Shown here in pieces: positions 1 to 7,652 of a DNA stretch of 21,245 nt (position 1 is the first letter of the stretch; each line of letters starts with the position of its first letter). The position numbers and the translations under genes were made by a program. This DNA comes from an uncultured Phycisphaerae bacterium (lineage in GTDB: Bacteria > Planctomycetota > Phycisphaerae > Phycisphaerales > SM1A02): the NCBI GenBank assembly GCA_937899935.1, contig CALCOW010000069.1:1-21245 (forward strand). The letters run 5' to 3'. The notes under the pieces were generated by a model. The model did not search any database. It saw only the letters and a program-made list of their open reading frames with translations, and had not been told where the DNA came from.

Positions 1-1384
1 TGCCGCCACCAGCACCATAGTGCATCTCCGCCTCAAATTGGCGGCCGGGCGCCGTTGGCTTGCTGTGTGCCCAGAGTGTTCTGATTGAGACATTAAGGAT
101 GATTGATCCGTTGTTTCCAAAAACACCAACCGCGCCGCAGTAAGGCCCGCGGGCTTGGGATTCAAGTTCTCGAATAATCTGCATCGCCCGTACTTTCGGT
201 GCACCGGTGACGGAACCGGGTGGGAACGTGGCCTTGATTAACGAACTAGGCGTGACAGTCGGTTTCAGGATGCCTGTGACTTCACCCACAGCATGATGGA
301 CGGTGGGGTATGTCTCAATCCATCGGTCGCGCGACACAGTGATCGAACCATACTTGCAGACACGACCTAAGTCGTTTCGCATGAGATCGATGATCATATG
401 CAGCTCGGCTTTGTCTTTTTCCGAGTCAAGCAGTGTGCGGACGGGCTGGTCGGCAGGCAAGGTCCCCTTAATGGGACGGGTCGTCACCTCTCTCGTAGCG
501 GGATCCACTGACAAGAAGAGTTCTGGGCTGAGTGATGCGAGCCAGCGTGGGACTCGGTTTTCGGTACTCCAGAGCCCGAGTTCAAGATAAGCCCCGAAGT
601 GTGCTTGGGGTTCACGGCAAACGCGTTTGGCCAATTGCCGTGGGCTGCCAGTAATGGTGGCAGTGAATTGTTGCGTGAGATTCACTTGGAAGACATCACC
701 GGCGGCAATGTAGTTCAGTACATCGGTGACTTTCTGAATATAGGCTTGATCAGAGAGACCTCGACTGGTGGCTCGGCAGTTGATGGCTTTTTGATTTTTT
801 CTCGCATCAGTTTCCAAGGCACTTTTCATTCGATTCAAATCGGTGTCGGCCCAAGGTCCTACGGCCCACCATTGATTTGTTGTGCCATCGTGGACCAAAG
901 CCACTGGGCACCAGAGCATTTCAAGCACTGGCCATCGGGGTTGATCTGATAGGTTCGGACGGGGGTCAACAGATGGCTCAAGGTGACTACACAGTTCATA
1001 GCCAATCGAAGCAATCCACCCACCGTTAAATGGTGGTGGCTCATCCAGCGTCGTTTCATCAGCGGTGGCAGCTAAGAGCAAATCGAGGTCTTCGAGCGGC
1101 TCGCCGGTCAGAAGTTCTGGTGGCATTGGCGGCGCTTCATCGGTTTCGCTGGCCCACCAGGAACAAGACTCTGACTCGGAGTTCGGCAGACAGCAATAGC
1201 GTCCCTGAGGTTTGGCCAGCACGGTTATCTTCGCTGGTGCTGGGTCACGGGAGAAATCACCAGTGCCACTCTTTTCACGTTGGTCAACAAAAGTGGTTAA
1301 GGCCAGAGGCCAGTGTTCAGGCCAGTGAGCGACCACCTTTTCTGGATCACCATGCCAGGGAAGTTTTTTTGCCGATTCGGGCAT
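1..1384 (-). CDS. pabB: Aminodeoxychorismate synthase component I (PabB-type chorismate-binding enzyme), 3' end missing
   Basis: Makes 4-amino-4-deoxychorismate from chorismate and ammonia for the p-aminobenzoate branch of folate synthesis; the ammonia normally comes from a PabA glutaminase, not seen here. I translated the minus strand by hand: 461 codons are open from ATG 1384 to the window edge, and only the last few residues should be missing. Seen: a WIASIGYEL segment in the N-terminal half, YIAAGDVFQVNL, RPIKGT with the lysine at about residue 306, IIDLMRNDLGR, FPPGSVTGAPKVRAMQII, and the end motif EAEMHYGAGGG. The PIKGT lysine and overall pattern favour PabB over TrpE, whose N-terminal tryptophan-binding motif I do not see. 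An in-frame TGA lies at 1411-1409 and ATG 1384 is the only usual start codon after it, although its ribosome site is weak. TrpE or a bifunctional TrpE/PabB remains possible. Confidence 0.92.
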   Translation of the reverse strand, partial: MPESAKKLPWHGDPEKVVAHWPEHWPLALTTFVDQREKSGTGDFSRDPAPAKITVLAKPQGRYCCLPNSESESCSWWASETDEAPPMPPELLTGEPLEDLDLLLAATADETTLDEPPPFNGGWIASIGYELCSHLEPSVDPRPNLSDQPRWPVLEMLWCPVALVHDGTTNQWWAVGPWADTDLNRMKSALETDARKNQKAINCRATSRGLSDQAYIQKVTDVLNYIAAGDVFQVNLTQQFTATITGSPRQLAKRVCREPQAHFGAYLELGLWSTENRVPRWLASLSPELFLSVDPATREVTTRPIKGTLPADQPVRTLLDSEKDKAELHMIIDLMRNDLGRVCKYGSITVSRDRWIETYPTVHHAVGEVTGILKPTVTPSSLIKATFPPGSVTGAPKVRAMQIIRELESQARGPYCGAVGVFGNNGSIILNVSIRTLWAHSKPTAPGRQFEAEMHYGAGGG

Positions 1385-1596
1385 CGCACCATCATACGGG
1401 CCAGACGGTCAAATCCAGCATGCCTCGCCGTATGTATCTGCATTTGGCATGGTGGCGACCTTGTTACACTGCCAGACCCTTCTTCCGATTGTGCTGGGGC
1501 AGCAGCGCAAGAGAAAGATCTTTTTGATGTATCGCCCTTAAATCGAGTCGTTCTCTGACTCACTTCCTCAGACCCTGCCAAGGAGCCTCAATCGAG
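1385..1596. other. Divergent intergenic region between pabB and ppdK
   Basis: This gap of 212 bases separates two outward-facing genes and should hold both promoters. A possible plus-strand promoter is TTGGCA (1444-1449) with TACACT (1465-1470), but the 15-base spacer is short, so support is weak. AAGGAG at 1580-1585 is the ribosome site of ppdK. Short open frames in this stretch show no recognisable product. Confidence 0.4.
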
Positions 1597-4305
1597 ATGG
1601 CCACAACTGTGAAAAGACGTAAGGCAACGGTCCGAAAGAAGAAGACGTCCAACAGAAGGTCAGCAGGTCGAAAAAGCCGCATGACCTATGCATTTGGTCC
1701 CCGTCGCACTGATGGTGATGGTGGTCAGAAGCAGCTGCTTGGTGGCAAGGGCGCTAACCTGGCAGAGATGACGACGATTGGCCTGCCGGTGCCTCCGGGT
1801 TTCACCATTACCACAGACACCTGCGCTGCTTTCGACAAGGCTGGTGGGAAATTACCCGCTGGTTTGATGGAGGAAGTTCGTCGACAAGTTGGTGTTCTGG
1901 AGAAGGAGACCGGCAAGCGATTCGGTGACAACAAAAATCCATTGCTTGTTTCAGTGCGTAGTGGGGCGGCGGTTTCGATGCCCGGCATGATGGACACGGT
2001 GCTTAATTTGGGTCTCACAGATAAAGCGGTCAAGGGCCTTGCAGCGGAGACTGAAAATGAGAGGTTCGCTCTGGATGCTTTTCGGCGACTGATCAATATG
2101 TTCGGTGATGTTGTCATGGGTGTAGATCATCATCTCTTTGAACTCGAGTTTGCCAAAATCAAGAAGCGCTACAAAGTCGACAATGATGCTGATGTACCCG
2201 TGGAGGGTATGCGGTCATTATGTGAGGCGTACAAGAAGGTGTATCGCAACAAGGTTGGCCGCGCCTTTCCACAGGATCCATATAAGCAACTCGCTTTGTC
2301 AATTGAGGCTGTTTTTAAGTCATGGAATTCCGTCCGAGCGATTCGCTATCGACAAATCAATGAGATCACTGGCCTTATCGGGACCGCTGTGAACGTTCAA
2401 GTCATGGTCTTCGGCAATATGGGTGATGATTCCGGAACTGGGGTTGGCTTCACACGAGATCCGTCCACTGGCCAGAACAAGTTCTTTGGTGAGTTTCTCA
2501 TCAATGCACAGGGTGAAGACGTGGTTGCGGGCATTCGTACACCGAAACCGCTTCCGGAGATGAAAAAATGGAACCGCAAGGCGTATGACCAGCTGATGGG
2601 GATCAAGAAGATTCTCGAAGATCACTACCACGATATGCAGGACATCGAGTTCACCATTGAGCGTGAACGTCTGTTTATGCTTCAGACCAGAAACGGCAAA
2701 CGGACCGGTGCTGCATCACTGAAGATCGCTGTTGATATGGTTCGAGAGAAGAGAATTACGCGAGCGGAAGCGCTCCAGCGCGTGGCACCAGACGATCTGA
2801 CTCAGTTGCTGCTGCCGAGTTTTGCGCCGGAAGCAAAGAAGTCAGCCAAGGTCCTGGCGACTGGTTTGCCGGCATCGCCAGGAGCATCGACGGGTAAACT
2901 GGCGTTTACGGCTGAAGAAGCGGTGCAGCGCACGCAGGACGGTGAGTCGGTATTGCTGGTGCGAAATGAGACTTCTCCAGAAGATGTTGATGGGATGCAC
3001 CACGCAGCAGGCATCCTCACTTCAACTGGTGGCATGACTTCGCACGCCGCCGTCGTAGCCCGTGGTTGGGGCAAATGTTGTGTGGCTGGGGTGAGTGCAC
3101 TCCGAATTAATGAAAAGTCGAAGACCGTGACCATTGAGGGTAAAAAGTACAACCATAAGTCAGTACTTTCTATTGACGGATCGACTGGTGAAGTGATGGA
3201 CGGTGAAGTCGCGACACGCGCTCCGCAACTCTCAGGTGACTTTTCGACCGTGATGCGTTGGGCGGATGATGTGCGTCGGTTAAGAGTGCGCACCAATGCA
3301 GATACACCAGCCGATGCAAAACGTGCCCGTGACTTTGGTGCGCAGGGCATCGGTCTTTGTCGAACGGAACATATGTTCTTTGAGGGAGATCGCATTAAGG
3401 CGATGCGTGAAATGATTCTTGTTGACGAAGAACCAGCTCGACGCCGTGCGCTCAAGAAATTATTGCCCTATCAACGGCGTGACTTTGTTGGCATTTTTAC
3501 GGCGATGAAGGGGCTTCCAGTCACGATACGTTTGCTGGACCCTCCTTTGCATGAGTTCTTGCCACGAGAAGAATCCACCAAGAAAGACCTCGCGAAGACA
3601 ATGGGCATTCCAATGTCGCGCCTCCGCGAGCGAATTGAGGAACTCCATGAATTTAACCCAATGCTGGGGCATCGTGGTTGCCGCCTTGTTGTGACGTACC
3701 CCGAGATACTAGAGATGCAGGTCACCGCAATTGTGGAAGCCATGATTGCTTGTAAGAAGAAACGCGTTGCGGCTCACCCGGAAATCATGATTCCTTTAGT
3801 GGGTATGGAACAGGAATTGGAAACACTTCGTAGTCAAGTTGAAGAAGTGATTGCGCGCGTTAAGAAGGCAAAGAAGTTCTCAGGCAAATTAGATATTCCG
3901 ATCGGTACGATGATCGAGATTCCGCGGGCGGCCTTGACCGCTGACTGTGTTGCTCAGTATGCAGACTTCTTTAGTTTTGGCACGAATGATCTCACGCAAT
4001 TGACCTACGGTTTTAGTCGAGACGATATTGGCACGTTCTTGCCTGACTATCTGGAGCGAGGCTTGCTTGAAAAAGACCCATTCCAATCGATTGACGTCGC
4101 TGGCGTTGGTCAGCTTGTGAGTGACGCGGTCTTACGCGGTCGAGCAGTGCATCCATCAATGAAGCTTGGTGTCTGTGGTGAACATGGAGGCGATCCTGCC
4201 TCTATTCGCTTCTTTGACCAGGTCGGTCTTGATTATGTGAGTTGTTCACCATTCCGTGTTCCCATCGCTCGTTTAGTTGCAGCTCAGGCGACACTTGAGA
4301 AGTAA
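1597..4305 (+). CDS. ppdK: Pyruvate, phosphate dikinase
   Basis: Reversibly converts pyruvate, ATP and phosphate to phosphoenolpyruvate, AMP and pyrophosphate in the cytosol, serving gluconeogenesis or pyrophosphate-linked glycolysis. The 902-residue product carries the whole family plan. An ATP-grasp nucleotide domain has GGKGANLAEM near residue 50, SVRSGAAVSMPGMMDT, and LQTRNGKRTG. The swivelling phosphohistidine domain has GGMTSHAAVVARG, catalytic His at residue 483. The C-terminal PEP/pyruvate barrel has GLCRTEHMFF, GTMIEIPRAA, FFSFGTNDLTQ and GVCGEHGGDP, catalytic Cys at 860. Removing the first 28 residues puts the histidine at 455, the number I recall for the Clostridium symbiosum enzyme, so residues 1-28 (very rich in Lys and Arg) are an extension. 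ATG 1597 has AAGGAG 11 bases upstream; the alternative ATG 1681 has no clear ribosome site. It stands alone as a transcription unit. Confidence 0.97.
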   Translation: MATTVKRRKATVRKKKTSNRRSAGRKSRMTYAFGPRRTDGDGGQKQLLGGKGANLAEMTTIGLPVPPGFTITTDTCAAFDKAGGKLPAGLMEEVRRQVGVLEKETGKRFGDNKNPLLVSVRSGAAVSMPGMMDTVLNLGLTDKAVKGLAAETENERFALDAFRRLINMFGDVVMGVDHHLFELEFAKIKKRYKVDNDADVPVEGMRSLCEAYKKVYRNKVGRAFPQDPYKQLALSIEAVFKSWNSVRAIRYRQINEITGLIGTAVNVQVMVFGNMGDDSGTGVGFTRDPSTGQNKFFGEFLINAQGEDVVAGIRTPKPLPEMKKWNRKAYDQLMGIKKILEDHYHDMQDIEFTIERERLFMLQTRNGKRTGAASLKIAVDMVREKRITRAEALQRVAPDDLTQLLLPSFAPEAKKSAKVLATGLPASPGASTGKLAFTAEEAVQRTQDGESVLLVRNETSPEDVDGMHHAAGILTSTGGMTSHAAVVARGWGKCCVAGVSALRINEKSKTVTIEGKKYNHKSVLSIDGSTGEVMDGEVATRAPQLSGDFSTVMRWADDVRRLRVRTNADTPADAKRARDFGAQGIGLCRTEHMFFEGDRIKAMREMILVDEEPARRRALKKLLPYQRRDFVGIFTAMKGLPVTIRLLDPPLHEFLPREESTKKDLAKTMGIPMSRLRERIEELHEFNPMLGHRGCRLVVTYPEILEMQVTAIVEAMIACKKKRVAAHPEIMIPLVGMEQELETLRSQVEEVIARVKKAKKFSGKLDIPIGTMIEIPRAALTADCVAQYADFFSFGTNDLTQLTYGFSRDDIGTFLPDYLERGLLEKDPFQSIDVAGVGQLVSDAVLRGRAVHPSMKLGVCGEHGGDPASIRFFDQVGLDYVSCSPFRVPIARLVAAQATLEK

Positions 4306-4317
4306 TGCTCGTGTTTG

Positions 4318-4743
4318 TTACGACTCCTCAATGTTGGCAGTAATCGCAGCGGCCAAATCTTCGCCGCCTTCGAGTTCTTGTGTTGTCCATTGCAGGCCTA
4401 AGCCAGGTCCTTTTGGCAATTTGGGGATGATGTGAAAGTGAACATGGAAGACAGCTTGATGGGCATCGGCGCCATTATTTTGTAAGACGTTATAGGCCTC
4501 GCTGCCGGTGGTTTTCAGCACGGCTCGACAAAGCCGAGGCAGAACGCGGCCGAGTGCCGCAGCTGCATCATCACTGAGTAAGTGGAGCTGTGCGGCGCGT
4601 TCCTTAGGAATGACGAGCACATGTCCCACTGAGAGTGGGTTGATATCTAAGAACGCAAAAACATGCTCATCCTCGTACACTCGATGACAAGGAATATTGC
4701 CGGCAATGATTTGGTCGAAGATCGTGGGTTCGTGCTCAGTCAT
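4318..4743 (-). CDS. HIT-family (histidine triad) nucleotide hydrolase
   Basis: Histidine triad proteins of this class hydrolyse nucleoside phosphoramidates or dinucleoside polyphosphates in the cytosol; the exact substrate cannot be told from sequence. The 141-residue product begins with the typical FDQIIAGNIPCHRVYEDE segment, continues with AFLDINPLSVGHVLVIPK, and has the signature HVHFHIIP with the triad at residues 100, 102 and 104 (the last being the usual nucleophile position). The length fits the family. A longer open frame extends back to 4992, but I chose ATG 4743 because homology begins there and GGAG lies 7 bases upstream; the longer version would run into nadC. It converges on ppdK with 12 bases between the stop codons, and no hairpin terminator is visible there. 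Confidence 0.93.
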   Translation of the reverse strand: MTEHEPTIFDQIIAGNIPCHRVYEDEHVFAFLDINPLSVGHVLVIPKERAAQLHLLSDDAAAALGRVLPRLCRAVLKTTGSEAYNVLQNNGADAHQAVFHVHFHIIPKLPKGPGLGLQWTTQELEGGEDLAAAITANIEES

Positions 4744-4921
4744 AGCCTTGCTCCAGATGGTGCGTGCGAAGACCTCGTTGGCTATTTTCGCCCTGGCCAT
4801 TGTCTTGGGCCACGAGGAAATGCCAAACCAAGGACCTGCTACGAGGCCCGATGCCTCAATCCAGTCAATCAACCTTGGGCCTGTGGTGACGGGCTCCGCA
4901 GCAGACGATAGGCTGCAATCA
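4744..4921. other. Divergent intergenic region between the HIT gene and nadC
   Basis: About 178 bases separate two outward-facing starts, so both promoters should lie here, but I could not pick out a convincing -35/-10 pair on either strand. The open frames that cross this region in both directions look like extensions without conserved content. Confidence 0.35.
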
Positions 4922-5917
4922 ATGTCAGATGCAAGTAGGCCTCTCGACTCGATCTCTTCAGCCCCGAAGCCAGGGGCTCTTTCTGATGTCATTCAAAGAG
5001 CCGAGGCGCAGCTGTTATCAGTGGAGGTGACCAGCGATCTGCTCAATCGCACCCTTGCCGAAGATGAGATTGAATTGGGAGATGTCACAACGCAAAGCAT
5101 GATTGGTGTTTTAGAGGTGTTGGTTGGTTCATTTGTGGCACGGCAGAGTGGCGTTCTGGCGGGGCTCCAGCCTTTGATTAAGGCGATTGGACAAACCAAG
5201 TGGTCGAGCGATATCTCAATTGAACCAGCCTTGGCCGACGGCGATCGCGTCGCCGCTGGTCAAGAGATCGCTCTGGTCACCGGCAAGAGCGGCGTGGCGC
5301 TCGAGCTTGAGCGCAGCGTATTGAATTTACTCTGCCTTGGTAGCGGTGTTGCCAGCCTCACATCAAAATTTGTGGAGGCTGTTGCTCACACCAAGGCAGT
5401 GATTTGCGGTACACGGAAAACAATTCCCGGTTTACGAGCGTGGCAGAAATATGCGGTGATCTGTGGAGGCGGCGAACCACATCGAATGAGCTTGGCTGAT
5501 GCGGCGATGTTCAAAGACAATCATCTTGCGGGAATCAAAGTGACGGATTTGGCTGATCGAGTAAGAACGGCAGCTCGTGAGGCGCGCCGATCAAGGCCGT
5601 TGAAGTTCGTGTCGGTCGAAATTGACACGCTTGATCAGCTTAAGGCTCTGTTAGATGTTGAAGATGGTCTTGTTGATATCGCACTACTCGACAATATGTC
5701 AGTGGATCGACTTGCTGATTGTGTCGCATTACGAGATCAATCTCGAAGTCATCTACAACTTGAGGCGACAGGCAATGTCACATTAGCCAATGTCGCAGAG
5801 CTCGCAGAGAGTGGTGTTGATCGAATTTCGACAGGCGCGATTACACATAGTGCTCAATGGCTGGACATTGGATTTGATATTGACCCGAAGGCGGCCTTGA
5901 GATCAGGAGCGCGTTGA
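4922..5917 (+). CDS. nadC: Nicotinate-nucleotide pyrophosphorylase (carboxylating), quinolinate phosphoribosyltransferase
   Basis: Joins quinolinate with phosphoribosyl pyrophosphate, releasing CO2, to give nicotinate mononucleotide in de novo NAD synthesis. Family motifs seen in the 331-residue product are LERSVLNLLCLGSGVAS, GTRKTIPGLR (TRK at 164-166), GGGEPHRMSLADA (182 on), MFKDNHL, SVEIDTLDQL and ALLDNMS, ending with the barrel sequence LEATGNVTLANVAELAESGVD and STGAITHSA. The frame is open back to 4697, which would overlap the HIT gene. I chose ATG 4922 (MSDAS) because the upstream residues look non-conserved and the shorter form is closer to the normal length of about 280-300. Its ribosome site is poor and a start slightly further in is possible. 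The stop overlaps the birA start (TGATG), so the two are probably cotranscribed. Confidence 0.93.
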   Translation: MSDASRPLDSISSAPKPGALSDVIQRAEAQLLSVEVTSDLLNRTLAEDEIELGDVTTQSMIGVLEVLVGSFVARQSGVLAGLQPLIKAIGQTKWSSDISIEPALADGDRVAAGQEIALVTGKSGVALELERSVLNLLCLGSGVASLTSKFVEAVAHTKAVICGTRKTIPGLRAWQKYAVICGGGEPHRMSLADAAMFKDNHLAGIKVTDLADRVRTAAREARRSRPLKFVSVEIDTLDQLKALLDVEDGLVDIALLDNMSVDRLADCVALRDQSRSHLQLEATGNVTLANVAELAESGVDRISTGAITHSAQWLDIGFDIDPKAALRSGAR

Positions 5918-6684
5918 TGTCAGATGCGGTGCCATTGGATCAATGGGCTGACGTGCTCGAAGCTATTGCAACTGAGAGCACGTTCTTTAATCGTGTTGTC
6001 GTACTTGCTGAAACAGACTCCACCCAAGAGGCGTGTCGACTTTTGGGATCAGAAGCAGGTCTTGTGGTCGCCGCAGGTCGTCAACTCTCGGGGAGAGGAC
6101 GACAAGGTCGCACCTGGTTAGATACGCGGGATCAGGGCGTTGCCATGAGTTTTGTCTTAAGAGATCCGGGCGGCGTTCTGCCTTTAGCTGCTCCAGTGGC
6201 GACGGCATTGGCATTAGAGTCAATCACCAATATACCGATGGCACTGAAGTGGCCGAACGATGTTTTAGTAGGCTCACAAGCAGGGGTTCTGTCTGGAAGG
6301 AAACTTGCCGGCATTCTGATCGAGCGGACAGAAGGCGTATCGATTGTTGGTATCGGTATCAACGTAGGCCAAGAACAGTGGCCCGAAGCATTGTCTCAAA
6401 GGGCCGCGAGCTTGCGTCAGTTAGGTTGTGAGGTGGAACGTATTCGGGTCTGCCAGCTTCTCCTTCAGGAACTTGATCATCGTTTGAACGACCCGTTGCT
6501 GAAATTGCGCGATCATTGGGCTGATCGCGATGCTTTGCGTGGTCAGCAGGTGACCGTGACCGCTGGGAAACAAAAACATGAGGGGATTGTGGCAGCCACT
6601 GATCCTACAGGGACGCTCCGGTTAGTAAGCGATGGGCAGGTGCTCGAACTGGACTCCGCAACAGCGACCATTGTGCCTCTCTAA
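5917..6684 (+). CDS. birA: Biotin--[acetyl-CoA-carboxylase] ligase, without DNA-binding domain
   Basis: Activates biotin as biotinyl-AMP and attaches it to the biotin carrier lysine of carboxylases, linking it to acetyl-CoA carboxylase and so to the fatty acid genes further right. The 255-residue product has the biotinyl-AMP loop GRGRQGR (59-65), LKWPNDV (KWPND 111-115), GRKLAGILIE with the conserved lysine at 129, and VGIGINVGQ, then a small C-terminal beta domain. It starts directly with the catalytic region, so there is no N-terminal winged helix and it should not repress transcription as E. coli BirA does. A TTG lies just before the ATG; I chose ATG 5917 because AGGAG (5905-5909) is 7 bases upstream and it overlaps the nadC stop as TGATG, implying translational coupling. 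Confidence 0.94.
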   Translation: MSDAVPLDQWADVLEAIATESTFFNRVVVLAETDSTQEACRLLGSEAGLVVAAGRQLSGRGRQGRTWLDTRDQGVAMSFVLRDPGGVLPLAAPVATALALESITNIPMALKWPNDVLVGSQAGVLSGRKLAGILIERTEGVSIVGIGINVGQEQWPEALSQRAASLRQLGCEVERIRVCQLLLQELDHRLNDPLLKLRDHWADRDALRGQQVTVTAGKQKHEGIVAATDPTGTLRLVSDGQVLELDSATATIVPL

Positions 6685-6789
6685 AGCTGGGAGCAGCCAC
6701 CTTTTTCGGGGCGATGAGAAAGCCAAGTTGCTAAACTACGCGGTCAAGACCCGCAATGACAGAGTGATCTGCAGGCAGAGCCCAAAGCA
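6685..6789. other. Short gap before the GlmL-DUF6754 gene block
   Basis: About 105 bases follow birA. This is where the promoter of the following eight-gene block would be expected, but no convincing -35/-10 pair or terminator hairpin was found, so read-through from nadC-birA cannot be excluded. Confidence 0.3.
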
Positions 6790-7233
6790 ATGACAGATGT
6801 GGAAAAGGACAACACGTATACCTGGAAGGTGCACCCCGCGCGGCAGCGCTGGCCGGCTGCTCTTATTGCATTGGCAGTGATCATCTGTGTTGGATGGCTT
6901 ATTTCAAACTGGGTTGATTCTCCAGCATGGGCGCCCTGGGTTGGATTGGGTGCCGTGGTGGTGCTTGTGATGAGCCTGAACAGGTTCTTTTTTCCGAGCA
7001 CCTTCACTATTGATCAGGGTGGCATTACTGCCATCTTTCCGATGACGCGCAAGCGATATCAATGGCGACAACTAAGACGTTTCGTACATGATGACGCGGG
7101 TGGGTTTCTTTCAACTCGAGCTCGGCGTAGTCGCTTCGATGCATTTTCTGGACTGCACTTGGTCTTTCCAAACAAAAGGGAACCTGTGGTATCAATGATC
7201 AAGAGCTACATGCAGAAGGAACAAACTGTATGA
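6790..7233 (+). CDS. Small membrane protein with two helices and a cytosolic basic domain
   Basis: I do not recognise this 147-residue protein. It has two hydrophobic segments at about residues 22-39 and 49-66, then a soluble C-terminal part (about 70-140). The line STFTIDQGGITAIFP followed by a basic RKRYQWRQLRRF segment looks like the bacterial PH-like fold of small two-helix membrane proteins (alternating beta strands, a tryptophan near the start of a strand), but that is a resemblance by eye. The start ATG has no strong ribosome site. Its stop overlaps the next gene's ATG (ATGA), so it belongs to the same transcript as the downstream block; whether it works with the GlmL system or merely sits in front of it is unknown. 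Confidence 0.75.
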   Translation: MTDVEKDNTYTWKVHPARQRWPAALIALAVIICVGWLISNWVDSPAWAPWVGLGAVVVLVMSLNRFFFPSTFTIDQGGITAIFPMTRKRYQWRQLRRFVHDDAGGFLSTRARRSRFDAFSGLHLVFPNKREPVVSMIKSYMQKEQTV

Positions 7234-7652
7234 GCTGGATCAAAAATGCATTTGCGGTTGATCCACCGGGGCCGCAAGAGCCAACCGAGGAACAGCGTTT
7301 GGTCATTGATAAGGTCTGTCGGGCGGTTGTCCGCCGAGGATTGACGACGCCAGCCATCGTGGCTTTGCAGATGAGTCGCCCTTTGAACTACCTTGGTTCC
7401 CAGGCAATGCATTTCTTTCGGCCTATCCTGGCAACGGTGACGGACACCGACGGGCTCCGTCATTTTGCAGAGTTTGTCGAACATCGCGGTTCATTTGAGT
7501 ACATTCTCACCAGGCTTGAGGAAATTGAGGCAGAGTTAGAGTCAGATAAATCGGGCAATAGGACCCGCCAGAAGCAGATCCCAGAGAACAAGGATCCACA
7601 AGGAAAGGACGACGATGTCGCAGGCAACGTCCCACGAAACGATCAAGATTGA
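7230..7652 (+). CDS. Small hypothetical cytosolic protein of the GlmL block
   Basis: A protein of 140 residues with no signal peptide or strong membrane helix. Residues about 20-105 are helical and look conserved, with the segment MSRPLNYLGSQAMHFFRP (48-65), a pattern I recall from short uncharacterised bacterial proteins, though I cannot name the family. The last 35 residues are hydrophilic, low-complexity and rich in Asp, Asn, Lys and Gln, probably disordered. It starts at ATG 7230 inside the stop of the previous gene and its end overlaps the glmL-like start by 38 bases, an unusually long overlap implying translational coupling. No function can be given. Confidence 0.72.
   Translation: MSWIKNAFAVDPPGPQEPTEEQRLVIDKVCRAVVRRGLTTPAIVALQMSRPLNYLGSQAMHFFRPILATVTDTDGLRHFAEFVEHRGSFEYILTRLEEIEAELESDKSGNRTRQKQIPENKDPQGKDDDVAGNVPRNDQD

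Noticed and set aside
303..1581. Several open frames of 66-165 codons on both strands across 303-1581
   Set aside because: They lie over the pabB reading frame or its upstream region and have no recognisable content. The minus-strand pabB frame explains the stretch to 1384.
2802..3455. Open frame of 217 codons antisense to ppdK
   Set aside because: Composition is that of a shadow frame (Ser, Arg, Ala rich) within a clearly functional gene; no motif or ribosome site.
4697..4921. N-terminal extension of nadC to a start at 4697
   Set aside because: It would overlap the HIT gene and add 75 residues without family similarity; nadC proteins are shorter.
4744..4992. Extension of the HIT protein to a start at 4992
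   Set aside because: It runs antisense into nadC and adds residues not found in HIT proteins; ATG 4743 has a good ribosome site.
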